Below, piece after piece: positions 7,900-15,728 of a DNA stretch of 24,289 nt. The notes below the pieces were generated by a model. That model was not told the origin of the DNA. It did no database searches and saw only the letters and a list, made by a program, of their open reading frames with translations. Both the position numbers and the translations under genes were made by a program. The stretch's first letter is position 1. Every line of letters begins with the position of its first letter. This DNA comes from Candidatus Hodarchaeota archaeon. Its GTDB lineage: Archaea > Asgardarchaeota > Heimdallarchaeia > Hodarchaeales > Hodarchaeaceae. Location of the stretch: the NCBI GenBank assembly GCA_016839665.1, contig JAEOTU010000021.1:1-24289 (forward strand), in the 5' to 3' direction.

Positions 7900-10800
7900 A
7901 TGATAGAGAAAGAGTTTGAAAACTACATAGAAAATGTAAAAAAAATTCTAGAAACTCAAACTCAGCTCGCCGTACAAGCTCGATCCTGTAAATTGGATCC
8001 TCAAACTACTATAGAGACCAAACTTGCATTTACCTCAAAAGCAAAGACTGCGGCTATTCTAAATATTCCTAAATTAGAGGAATATCTTCCACAAGATCTA
8101 TCCCATCACGAAAATCTTCTCTTTCTAGCGGCTGATATTGCAAAACAGATTGTTAATGGCCGATTTATCAAGAAATCTCGTGAAGATCTGATATTATTAG
8201 CATTACATAGCACTTTAGTTATTATAAGTCAAGGATTAATCTCTGTTCCACAGGAAAGCATTCCGAAGATTTCTATTGGGTCAAAATCCAATCATTTAAC
8301 AATTTACTTTTCTAATACAATAAGATATGCTACTGGAGATATTATTGGCTTAGTAGTCCTAATTGGAGATTATATTCGACGCATTTTGCATCTTAATCGC
8401 TTCAACTCTTCCCCAGAGATGATTGGTAGATATATAGAAGAATTAGAAATTTATTTTGCCATGAACGATCGTCTTCAATATTTGCAACAGGATTTAATCG
8501 AATTTCTTGTTCAAAATATTGGAGTCGAGATTTCTGGAGAAGCAAGTGAACGAATAGAAGTGAAAAAATTCAGGAATTTACCTAATGTGACTAACCAGCT
8601 TCGAATGGGCATGTGCGTCGCTTTAGAAAGAATGATTGATAGTATACCAACAATTGCTAAACGTCGTTTAGCGTCTGGAATTCCTGAATGGGAGTGGTTA
8701 AAAACTCCCGTTGAATTGGTACGAAGGGAAAAACACGAATTTGGACGACAGGATGTGCGTGGTACTCAACCCTTGCTTTCAAGGTCAGGAAAACCAGGAG
8801 GCTTCAGATTACGGTACGGATTTTCACGTAATACAGGCCAAGGGGCTGCAGGACTCCACCCTGCAACAATGTTTCTTGTAAAAATGCTTTCCCCAGGTTC
8901 AAGCATTAAAATCGACTTCATGGACAGGCCACTTACTGTCTTTCCAGTTTCCACCTTACTTGGTCCTTTAGTTGAATTGAAGGACAGCTCTTGTGAAAGA
9001 ATTGTATCATTAGAAAGAATAAAAGAAATTGAAACCCAAGTTGTTAGAATCTGGGAAATGGGAGATATTTTGCTCTCTCCCGACGATATTCCTCCAACAG
9101 AGACGATGGAATTATCAGCATGGACAGAAGAGTGGTGGAGTCAAGAAATTAAGCAAGTCATTTCCTCAAGAATGGGTACTCTTGAAACTCTAGCACTAAG
9201 ACTAGATATTTCCCCTATTGAGCTCAAAAATTTGCTGAAAGAACCAACACATTATCATCCACCGCCTAACGTGGCTCTTGCCCTCTGTAATATTACTAAA
9301 GTACCTATCCACCCCTTTTACTCTTTCAATTGGAATGAAATTGCAATAAGTGATTTAATAAGATTAATTCACAGCCTTGAAGGATCCAATGATGATTTAC
9401 TTCCCAATGATGATGATCTAAAGTCGATCCTTAGACAATTAGGTGCCCCCTTTACTGTTTTTAATGATACTATTCAAACTGAAAGATTTCAACTTTTTAT
9501 CCATCCATTAAAAGGAAAAGAAAAGGAAATTTCACAGATTCTGTCCAAATCATCAACATCGGTTGAAATCGAAGAATTAATCCATGAGCTTACTAAAATC
9601 CCCATCAAATCGTTATGTCATCGAAGAATTGGTTTAAAGATCATTCGAGTAGAAAAAGCTGAACCACGACACGTAAATCCCCCAGCACATATTCTTTTTC
9701 CTGTTGGTTCTCATGGCGGGGCTCAAAGAGATCTTTTAAAAGCAAAGGAGATAGCTAAGCCAAATATTCAACTTTCAGAGAGGTTCTGTCCTTCCTGTGA
9801 GAAACCAACATTCGTTTCTTACTGTCCAATATGTCTACAGGAAACTATACAACAATATGTCTGTAAAGAAGGACATATTTCTGAGACACGAGAATGTTCG
9901 GAGTGTGGACAATATGCATTTCCAGCTAGAATAAAACCTATCGATATTGCCGGCTTGATAGAATCTGGTTTCAAAAAGACTGGATATATGGATCTGAAAA
10001 AAATCAAAGGAGTTGCACATCTTAATAGCAGAAACCGTATTCCAGAATGTATCGCTAAAGGTATATTACGTGCCAAGTATGAGATATTTGTTTATAAAGA
10101 TGGTACTACCCGTTTTGATCAGACCAATGCTCCTCTTACACACTTTGTTCCCAAGGAAATTAATGTTTCAATAAAGGATCTTTTTCGATTAGGTTATACA
10201 CACGATATTTTCGGAAATGATTTGACTAATGACGATCAAATGATTGAGATCTATCCGTACGATGTAATACTCAGCAAAACAGCAGGAAAATTCCTTGTCA
10301 ATTTATCTAAATTTATTGATGATGAATTGACATTTTTATATGAACTCTCTCCATATTATAGAATCAATTCGTTCAAAGATCTTGTAGGATCACTAATTAT
10401 TGGCCTTTCACCATTTTCGATGGTTGCTGTTTTAGGAAGAATAATTGGGTTTTCAAATAATAATGTTGCTTATGCTCATCCTCTCTGGCATTCTTTAAAA
10501 ACTCGTAATTGTAATGGAGATATTGACTCAATAACGCTTCTCTTGGATGTTCTGCTTAATTTTTCATATGAATTTATTCCCACATCACGTGGAGGGACGA
10601 TGGATGTACCTTCTATTATCACTATTTCTGATAAATGGGAAGAAATCTCAGCTTATGCCACTTATGATTCTGTGAAAGTAAATTTACCTTTTTATCGCAT
10701 TTTAGACTTAAATAAAAATCCCTTGAAAGAGGAACTACTATCCTACAAAATGTCATATCTTACACCTTCGCTACCTTTACTTCACACAATTGATAATATA

Positions 10801-11229
10801 TCTCGTTATAATTTCGAGAATCTTTTTCGTGAAAGTAAAATAATCCCAAAAATTGAGATGGAATTACGAGTACTTAGTCGGATTCGGGCCATTAAAGAAG
10901 GGGAGTTTGTTGATAACATCCTTGAAAATGATTTCTTACCAAAAATTACCGCCTCTTTAACTCGTTTTTTTCTCCAACCTGTACGCTGCAATACTTGCAA
11001 TACTACCTTTAGACGAGTCCCTCTCAATAAATGTCCAGTGTGTTTTCACCAGAATTTTGGATTAACATTATCCGAAGGATGGGTTTTAAGATACCTAGAA
11101 ATAATCAATCAATTAAAGGATAAATATAATTCAGACATTTCGGAGTATTGTCAGTCTTGGATTGAATTGATTGAATTAAATAAGCACCTTTTATTTGATA
11201 AGGGCCCTCGTCCAACCACCCTGATTTAA
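7900..11229 (+). CDS. polC: PolD large subunit (DP2) homologue, probably catalytically inactive
   Basis: Homologue of DP2, the catalytic subunit of archaeal family D DNA polymerase. Family hallmarks present: SRSGKPGGFRLRYGFSRNTG (about 288-307), a zinc-finger cluster (C630, C633, C642, C645, C655, C666, C669), GILRAKYEIFVYKDGT and APLTHFVPKEINVS, and a C-terminal zinc finger CNTC...CPVC (1030-1048). At 1109 residues it is shorter than typical DP2 (about 1200-1300); the usual C-terminal tail after the last finger, which carries a PCNA-interaction motif, is missing. Active-site motifs have decayed: NCDGDED is NCNGDID (870-876, first catalytic Asp now N872), GPIRSAGGT is NTIRYATGD (139-147), MGRPEKAKERKMK is IIRVEKAEPRHVN (581-593), APHTS is SPFSM (837-841), and FTHDT is absent (around 961-964). 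The reading frame is uninterrupted, so this is a conserved-looking paralogue rather than a decaying pseudogene. Comparison is to family sequence from memory. It may bind DNA or DP1 without polymerising. Confidence 0.88.
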   Translation: MIEKEFENYIENVKKILETQTQLAVQARSCKLDPQTTIETKLAFTSKAKTAAILNIPKLEEYLPQDLSHHENLLFLAADIAKQIVNGRFIKKSREDLILLALHSTLVIISQGLISVPQESIPKISIGSKSNHLTIYFSNTIRYATGDIIGLVVLIGDYIRRILHLNRFNSSPEMIGRYIEELEIYFAMNDRLQYLQQDLIEFLVQNIGVEISGEASERIEVKKFRNLPNVTNQLRMGMCVALERMIDSIPTIAKRRLASGIPEWEWLKTPVELVRREKHEFGRQDVRGTQPLLSRSGKPGGFRLRYGFSRNTGQGAAGLHPATMFLVKMLSPGSSIKIDFMDRPLTVFPVSTLLGPLVELKDSSCERIVSLERIKEIETQVVRIWEMGDILLSPDDIPPTETMELSAWTEEWWSQEIKQVISSRMGTLETLALRLDISPIELKNLLKEPTHYHPPPNVALALCNITKVPIHPFYSFNWNEIAISDLIRLIHSLEGSNDDLLPNDDDLKSILRQLGAPFTVFNDTIQTERFQLFIHPLKGKEKEISQILSKSSTSVEIEELIHELTKIPIKSLCHRRIGLKIIRVEKAEPRHVNPPAHILFPVGSHGGAQRDLLKAKEIAKPNIQLSERFCPSCEKPTFVSYCPICLQETIQQYVCKEGHISETRECSECGQYAFPARIKPIDIAGLIESGFKKTGYMDLKKIKGVAHLNSRNRIPECIAKGILRAKYEIFVYKDGTTRFDQTNAPLTHFVPKEINVSIKDLFRLGYTHDIFGNDLTNDDQMIEIYPYDVILSKTAGKFLVNLSKFIDDELTFLYELSPYYRINSFKDLVGSLIIGLSPFSMVAVLGRIIGFSNNNVAYAHPLWHSLKTRNCNGDIDSITLLLDVLLNFSYEFIPTSRGGTMDVPSIITISDKWEEISAYATYDSVKVNLPFYRILDLNKNPLKEELLSYKMSYLTPSLPLLHTIDNISRYNFENLFRESKIIPKIEMELRVLSRIRAIKEGEFVDNILENDFLPKITASLTRFFLQPVRCNTCNTTFRRVPLNKCPVCFHQNFGLTLSEGWVLRYLEIINQLKDKYNSDISEYCQSWIELIELNKHLLFDKGPRPTTLI

Positions 11230-11418
11230 ATATTTGGATTCTTTCAGGATTAACTCATCTTCTTCATTGTTTTGAGTATAATATGATATTTATCTGGTCT
11301 AGGGGAAAAATCTGTAAGCATTAATGAAAAAGTTTTTGTAGTTGTTACTGATAAAGAACTTAGATTACTAACTTTCGGTTAGGAAAAGAAAAATAGAAAG
11401 AAAAAAATACTACCTCAG

Positions 11419-12075
11419 GTGATTTTAGGGTTGTTTGATGATGAAGGAGAGGTTTTAATAGGGAATCTACTCAAAATCCAGAAAAAAGGGAACGAGTCAC
11501 CATCAAAGAAAAAGATTATATCAATGCCAAGTAACCAACCTGTAGCAGAAGCCGCAAAATTAATGTTAGAGAATCAAGTCGGTTCTGTTATTATTGAAAA
11601 CAATACAATTGAAGGAATAATCACAAGGGGTGACATCATTAATCGTGTTGTTGGTCGTGCATTAGATCCTGGCATTGTTTTGGTTGATGATGTCATGAGT
11701 AAGCCTATCTCTTATATATCGGAGGAGGAAACCTTAGAAAGTACGATGCTAATAATGGTTCAAGAGAACATTGAGCGAATTTTAGTAGTTGAAAAGAATG
11801 ATCTCTCAAAGCCTCTAGGTATTGTTTCAACTAATGATATTCTCAAATTTGCCCCTGGATTACTGCGAATACACAGAGAACGCCTTCTCATTGAAACTAC
11901 ATCTAAAAGGGTTCCTAATGACAGTAATCCAGTATCTATTGAATTTGAAGGTTTTTGTGACGATTGTAGCAACTATTCGGATAGTCTTAAATCAGCAAAT
12001 GGCTATACTTTGTGCCCAGCTTGTATGGGATCGCAACAAGAAGAAGATCAATCATCTGATGATGATATTATGTGA
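11419..12075 (+). CDS. CBS-domain pair protein with C-terminal zinc ribbon
   Basis: A 218-residue soluble protein with two CBS domains (about 31-88 and 90-150). CBS1 contains PVAEAAKLMLENQVGSVIIE and ITRGDIINRVV; CBS2 has VDDVMSKPISYISEEETLES and GIVSTNDILKF. A zinc-ribbon-like tail follows (CDDC at 180-183, CPAC at 199-202), then a very acidic end. CBS pairs bind adenine nucleotides; with a zinc ribbon this layout is common in archaea as a presumed energy-sensing regulator, but no target is evident. The start is GTG 11419, poorly defined: the SD is weak, and the next ATG (11524, MPSNQP) would cut into CBS1. Its last 28 bases overlap the 3' end of the convergent NFACT gene. The 189-base gap before it holds no gene that I can support. 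Confidence 0.82.
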   Translation: MILGLFDDEGEVLIGNLLKIQKKGNESPSKKKIISMPSNQPVAEAAKLMLENQVGSVIIENNTIEGIITRGDIINRVVGRALDPGIVLVDDVMSKPISYISEEETLESTMLIMVQENIERILVVEKNDLSKPLGIVSTNDILKFAPGLLRIHRERLLIETTSKRVPNDSNPVSIEFEGFCDDCSNYSDSLKSANGYTLCPACMGSQQEEDQSSDDDIM

Positions 12076-14114
12076 TTTGAATCATCTCTTTCCTCCAACA
12101 TTCCATATTCTACCCTAGAAATCGCTGAATTATGTGGAATCGCCTGAACAAATTCATTTAAGTCGATTCCCCTAATCTTTGCTTTTTCTTCTGGTAGAAT
12201 TGTTTTCTTATTAAAAATCTGATATATCTGTTTAGCCATCTTACCTTTTGGTATAGAGCCTGGCTTAATAATTACTATAATCGAACTACGTAAACGAACA
12301 TCTTTCTCGGAGCCGTAAATAACTGTGGCATTGAATTCATTGACTTGAACACCGATTGCTAAGGCCATTTCTACTCCTTTGATGTAAGTTCGATTACCAC
12401 GAACCATAATCCCGCCTTTGGGAATATATTCGCCGCTAGGTGCAGTAAAACCTACGTTTTCCGCAGGAACATAATATACATCAATAGCTCCGTATCCAGC
12501 TTTCCAACCACTTGAAAAAGCAGCTGCTAATAGAGCGGCTGTATTGATATCGTGATTTGTAGCTTCTTTTTTACTACTATTAAGAATTAAAATGGTGTAT
12601 GGAGCTCCATGTAATTCTGCATGAAAAAACAGGTCATTTTTCTTCATTCGACGTTTAACAATTTCTTCGTTACCAGATATGTCTTTTCCACCAATGATCA
12701 AAAATTCATTTTCAGTTTGTGTCCAATGGTATTTTTCGAACCATTTTCTTTTTCTACGTTTCAATATAAAACGTTCTACAGACTCTTCTTCCGAAATGGT
12801 CTCTGATACATCTCTTAATTTTCTTTTGGTTTCAAGAATTGCCTCATTGGCTGGTTTAATTTTCCGGGCGGCCTTTTTCGCACGCTCATAGTATTCATTT
12901 GCGATTTCAGTTGCAGATTTTCTGAAATCTACAGTGATAATTTCTGAATTAAGATCAAGACGTATTGTACCCTGTTCGGGATTAATTTCATCTAGAATTT
13001 TTAATGAAAGTAATCCTTGATCCTTGGCATGAGCTAGTTTATGTTGAATTTCAAGCCAATCAATATTTTTCTTGCGAGCTTGTACTATTGTAGATAATAA
13101 TTCGTCGATTGTATCTAATTGAAGATAAATTTTATCTCCTAATTCCTTATACTGCCTTTTTCTCTTTTTAAATTTCTCAACAGTTAATTCTTGAGCCTCT
13201 AATACCTTGAGAAGCTTTTCTTTCTTTCTATCAAGTTGTTTTTGTCCAATTGTTGTTTTAAGTACAGTATTCACATAATAAAAGTCCAACGCCTCAGAAT
13301 AGCTATCAAAGTATTTAGCTTTCTCAGTAGTTGATTTCAAGTCAATGGGCTGAAAGGAATGAGGGTTATCATCTAAGTCTACGATAACTGAAGGTCTTAA
13401 TTTTTCTAGGTCCTTATAAATTTCTTTTGTGGCCTGTAGTATTTGGTGAATATTTTTATCTAGAATCTCTTTGTTTTTTGATTTTTTATAGATGTTTGCA
13501 CGAAGTAATACCTCCTCTATCAACCTACCTCCTCCTCCAGCTTTTTGAGCTAATGTTCTTACAATTTCCTCATTCTCAACCTCATTATCCGTAATGATTT
13601 GACTAATTTCCTCATATGTCATATCTAGGATTGATTTCCCTCTACTTGGTGGAAGTTCAAATTCTTTTCCAGGTAACAAATCGCGGTGACGCATTTTCTT
13701 AAACCATAGTGCTGAAATTACTTGATTTTGACTCCCTACAACCACGAAATTTGGACGACTCCCAAAAATCTCAATATACACTTTATATTGTTGTTTTCCT
13801 TTTAAGGTAATTTCTATTAATCGATCGAAATCTATTTGACGGATCCCGATCACTTCAGCTCCTTTTAAATGGTTTCGTAGAGCCATAATTTTCTCAGTTG
13901 GCCGTTCAGGTACGGAATGCTTAACTTCAGTCAAATGTATCCTTATACCTGGTTCTATCAAGAGGAATGGATTTAGATATTGACCTTTTCCTTTCAACTT
14001 GAAAAGAAAGAATCTACCTGTTGACTCACGATAGATATTATCTACTCGATAGCCCACTAATCCCTGTAATTCCTTCGAAATAGCATAAATATCTAAACTA
14101 GACATGGTTTTCAT
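12048..14114 (-). CDS. rqcH: NFACT-family ribosome quality control protein (RqcH/NEMF/Rqc2 homologue)
   Basis: Homologue of bacterial RqcH and eukaryotic NEMF/Rqc2, which bind obstructed 60S/50S subunits carrying peptidyl-tRNA and can add C-terminal tails. Domains: NFACT-N (about 1-190, starting MSSLDIYAISKELQGLVG), with the DR pair at D97-R98 (QIDFDRLIEI) reported as essential for tailing in RqcH/Rqc2. Helix-hairpin-helix and long coiled-coil regions follow (about 190-455). Then comes NFACT-R (about 465-590), with WFEKYHW, FLIIGGKDISGNEEIVKR and FHAELHGAPYTI. Length 688 is right for the archaeal class, which lacks the long eukaryotic NFACT-C. Start ATG 14114 has AGGAG about 13 bases upstream; ATG 14105 is an alternative. 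The acidic C-terminus (SSSDD) is encoded in the overlap with the CBS gene. The retained DR pair suggests it is competent for tRNA-dependent tailing; that is inference. Confidence 0.93.
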   Translation of the reverse strand: MKTMSSLDIYAISKELQGLVGYRVDNIYRESTGRFFLFKLKGKGQYLNPFLLIEPGIRIHLTEVKHSVPERPTEKIMALRNHLKGAEVIGIRQIDFDRLIEITLKGKQQYKVYIEIFGSRPNFVVVGSQNQVISALWFKKMRHRDLLPGKEFELPPSRGKSILDMTYEEISQIITDNEVENEEIVRTLAQKAGGGGRLIEEVLLRANIYKKSKNKEILDKNIHQILQATKEIYKDLEKLRPSVIVDLDDNPHSFQPIDLKSTTEKAKYFDSYSEALDFYYVNTVLKTTIGQKQLDRKKEKLLKVLEAQELTVEKFKKRKRQYKELGDKIYLQLDTIDELLSTIVQARKKNIDWLEIQHKLAHAKDQGLLSLKILDEINPEQGTIRLDLNSEIITVDFRKSATEIANEYYERAKKAARKIKPANEAILETKRKLRDVSETISEEESVERFILKRRKRKWFEKYHWTQTENEFLIIGGKDISGNEEIVKRRMKKNDLFFHAELHGAPYTILILNSSKKEATNHDINTAALLAAAFSSGWKAGYGAIDVYYVPAENVGFTAPSGEYIPKGGIMVRGNRTYIKGVEMALAIGVQVNEFNATVIYGSEKDVRLRSSIIVIIKPGSIPKGKMAKQIYQIFNKKTILPEEKAKIRGIDLNEFVQAIPHNSAISRVEYGMLEERDDSNHIISSSDD

Positions 14115-14304
14115 GTCTTATGAACGACTCCTTTCTCTGTTGTATTGACATTCTTCAGGTAGAACGTTAATAATCAAATATCAAGCCAATCTAGTTATAT
14201 TTATTAATGATCGTAAGAAATAATTTATGTAATTTTCATTACTTTAACTAAAAGAATAGTGAAAAACAAACTGAAAATGAGAATGAGATAAGCATTTAGT
14301 CCTC

Positions 14305-14337
14305 TATAAACCAGTTGAACAAAAGAATTTAATTCTT
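14305..14337 (+). promoter_or_regulatory. TATA box followed by perfect palindrome (candidate operator)
   Basis: TATAAA at 14305-14310 lies about 50 bases before the ATG at 14360. At the distance where archaeal transcription should begin (roughly 25 bases on), there is a perfect 7-base inverted repeat with a single-base centre, AAGAATT-T-AATTCTT (14323-14337). A palindrome over the start site is the usual place for an archaeal repressor operator. A good SD (AAAGGA, 14345-14350) follows 9 bases before the ATG. The sequence pattern is seen directly; the function is inferred, and AT-rich palindromes arise easily by chance. Confidence 0.45.
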
Positions 14338-14359
14338 AAGATATAAAGGATGGATCATT

Positions 14360-14935
14360 ATGACAACACAAAGAAAAGAAAAAGCAAAAACACCAAATCC
14401 CATATTAAACGCAGTCACTGTCTTTGGAATAGGTACAACTGTTCTTGGTGGGACATCATCCCTAACACTTTCTTCTCTTGATCTTTCTCAAGTCTATACA
14501 CAGATGTTTAATGGAATGTTCTTATCATTTAATGAATTAACAGCTTTCTGGGCTGTTTTTGTCGCATGGATAATTGCAGGTACAATTGGAGGGGTTCGAG
14601 CAAAGAATGGATTTTGGGGGGCAGTAGCAGGGTTTTTTGGTTCTTTGTCAGGTGTAGTATTTTTGGTAACTGCAAATTTAACAGCATTAGAAGATTCAAC
14701 CGCTCTTCTTGAGTTTAGTATGGGAGCAGCAGCCTGCATCATAATAACTTGTGCAGCAGCATACATATTTGGCGCATCGATTAAAGCAAAACCAATAAAA
14801 GAAAAACCAAAACCAACAAGAAAAGCATGGGTTGCCTCAAAAACGAAAGAAGTATGGACATGCAATCGATGTGGCGCTAATATTCCACCAGGTGCATTCT
14901 CATGTCCTGCTTGTGGTGAACCAGTAATAGAATAA
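14360..14935 (+). CDS. Small multi-pass membrane protein with C-terminal zinc ribbon
   Basis: A 191-residue protein with about four membrane segments (near 15-37, 60-79, 84-106, 118-139). A Lys/Pro-rich cytoplasmic linker follows (AKPIKEKPKPTRKAW), then a C-terminal zinc ribbon (C168, C171, C182, C185; CNRCGANIPPGAFSCPACG). This is a common layout for uncharacterised archaeal membrane proteins; no enzyme motif is present. ATG 14360 follows AAAGGA by 9 bases. It stands alone between divergent (NFACT) and convergent (coiled-coil) neighbours, with its own promoter and palindrome, so it is probably monocistronic. The role is unknown; the zinc ribbon may mediate protein contacts on the cytoplasmic side. 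Confidence 0.78.
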   Translation: MTTQRKEKAKTPNPILNAVTVFGIGTTVLGGTSSLTLSSLDLSQVYTQMFNGMFLSFNELTAFWAVFVAWIIAGTIGGVRAKNGFWGAVAGFFGSLSGVVFLVTANLTALEDSTALLEFSMGAAACIIITCAAAYIFGASIKAKPIKEKPKPTRKAWVASKTKEVWTCNRCGANIPPGAFSCPACGEPVIE

Positions 14936-15004
14936 GAAAGATAATTCACTAATAGGAATAGAAAAAAGAAAAAAGGTATTTTTGTCTGAAACGCCAAAAA
15001 TACT
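14936..15004. terminator. Bidirectional T-tract terminator region between convergent genes
   Basis: The 69-base gap between two convergent genes carries T-runs on both strands. On the plus strand, TTTTT at 14979-14983 could end the membrane-protein transcript. On the minus strand, the complement of 14961-14974 (gaaaaaagaaaaaa) gives two T-runs to end the coiled-coil gene. Archaeal intrinsic termination relies mainly on T-tracts, so this fits; there is no strong hairpin. Confidence 0.45.
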
Positions 15005-15532
15005 TTATAGGATTCTTTTTTGTCGTAAATCTTTTAGTTGGCTTGATCTTTGTTCTATGTCGATTAATAACTTTATCAACACCTCATTTAGCTCGGGAAA
15101 TTTATTATTACCAATAACTGAATAGAGATCGTTATCTCTTGGACCAAGCACATTGGAACGAAGTGACTTATGGGCGTTTTTCACTGTTGGCTCCATTTGT
15201 TTAAGGATATCAACGAGTTCACGGGACAATTTGATCCCTTGTTCAGGTAAGTTGCTTTTCAGGATTTCGATCCCATTCAATTCTGTTAATAAATCTGTTA
15301 GATCCCAATATTGTTCTTTTAGTTCATCTAGAAGAACGCCAATTCTTTTTAATCGACGTTTTATCTCGTCCGTACTTTCAGAACCATCAAGAGAGGTCTT
15401 CAAGTAGGAAACATGTGCCAGAAGTTCCTCGTAAAAATCCGAAGTAATGGCACGAATATGATCTATTTCGCGTACCAACCGATGTATCTCGGAGGCAACA
15501 GAAGTAGAGGTGCGAAACTCGGTGTTGTTCAA
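15005..15532 (-). CDS. Coiled-coil protein of unknown function
   Basis: A 175-residue soluble, largely helical protein without signal peptide, membrane segment or cysteine motif. Heptad-like helices run from about 10 to 105 (for example IHRLVREIDHIRAITSDFYE and LKRIGVLLDELKEQYWDL) and again near 145-172 (LNEVLIKLLIDIEQRSSQLK). A TAA in frame two codons upstream fixes the start at TTG 15532, with GGAG about 12 bases before it. No family is recognised. It is separated from gatD by 196 bases that contain a likely gatD terminator, a TATA-like box and a hairpin, so it is probably transcribed alone. Confidence 0.6.
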   Translation of the reverse strand: MNNTEFRTSTSVASEIHRLVREIDHIRAITSDFYEELLAHVSYLKTSLDGSESTDEIKRRLKRIGVLLDELKEQYWDLTDLLTELNGIEILKSNLPEQGIKLSRELVDILKQMEPTVKNAHKSLRSNVLGPRDNDLYSVIGNNKFPELNEVLIKLLIDIEQRSSQLKDLRQKRIL

Positions 15533-15588
15533 CTTTTAGAATCTCTCCTTTCGTTTTTACCAAAAGGATTTGGACAGGGGGAAGAACG

Positions 15589-15622
15589 GTATATTATGAC
15601 AAGTCTACTGAAAGAGACTTGT
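15589..15622 (-). promoter_or_regulatory. TATA-like box with upstream 8-bp inverted repeat
   Basis: Upstream of the coiled-coil gene, on the minus strand, a TATA-like ATAATATAC lies at 15597-15589. Immediately upstream of it is a perfect inverted repeat, ACAAGTCT (15599-15606) and AGACTTGT (15615-15622), with an 8-base spacer. A further pair, ACGGT (15586-15590) and ACCGT (15635-15639), brackets the element. The location just upstream of the TATA box suits an activator or regulator site. The repeat is seen directly; its role is inferred. Confidence 0.38.
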
Positions 15623-15672
15623 GATGTCTAAAACACCGTAAGATTGCAATTATACCTGTTCTGTTTCTGAAT

Positions 15673-15678
15673 AAAAAA
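15673..15678 (-). terminator. T-tract terminator candidate downstream of gatD
   Basis: On the minus strand, a run of six T (complement of AAAAAA at 15673-15678) lies about 50 bases after the gatD stop within an AT-rich stretch. This resembles archaeal T-tract termination and separates gatE-gatD from the downstream coiled-coil gene. No clear stem precedes it. Confidence 0.4.
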
Positions 15679-15728
15679 CTTTTCCTAATTCCTCAAAATA
15701 ATGTCACTTGAAACATCAACAGAGCTGT

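Noticed and set aside
10513..10515. A simple sequencing error turning the catalytic Asp codon (GAT) into AAT
   Set aside because: A one-base error could explain N872 alone, but not the simultaneous changes in four other active-site motifs hundreds of codons apart.
7900..11229. DP2-like gene as a decaying pseudogene
   Set aside because: The frame is intact over 1109 codons, and zinc fingers and core segments are well preserved. Random decay would also have hit these and introduced stops.
11230..11418. Possible upstream extension or remnant in the CBS gene frame (reads like coding around 11311-11379, ending in a TAG at 11380)
   Set aside because: There is no start codon and no recognisable domain, and the TAG interrupts it before the GTG start. 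AT-rich chance reading is the simpler explanation.
11822..12118. Plus-strand reading frame inside the CBS gene end
   Set aside because: It overlaps the CBS gene in another frame, with a composition and sequence that resemble no protein.
14494..14997. Minus-strand reading frame of 167 codons opposite the zinc-ribbon membrane protein
   Set aside because: It is the antisense shadow of the membrane segments and cysteine motif. The plus-strand gene has a promoter, an SD and a genuine zinc ribbon.
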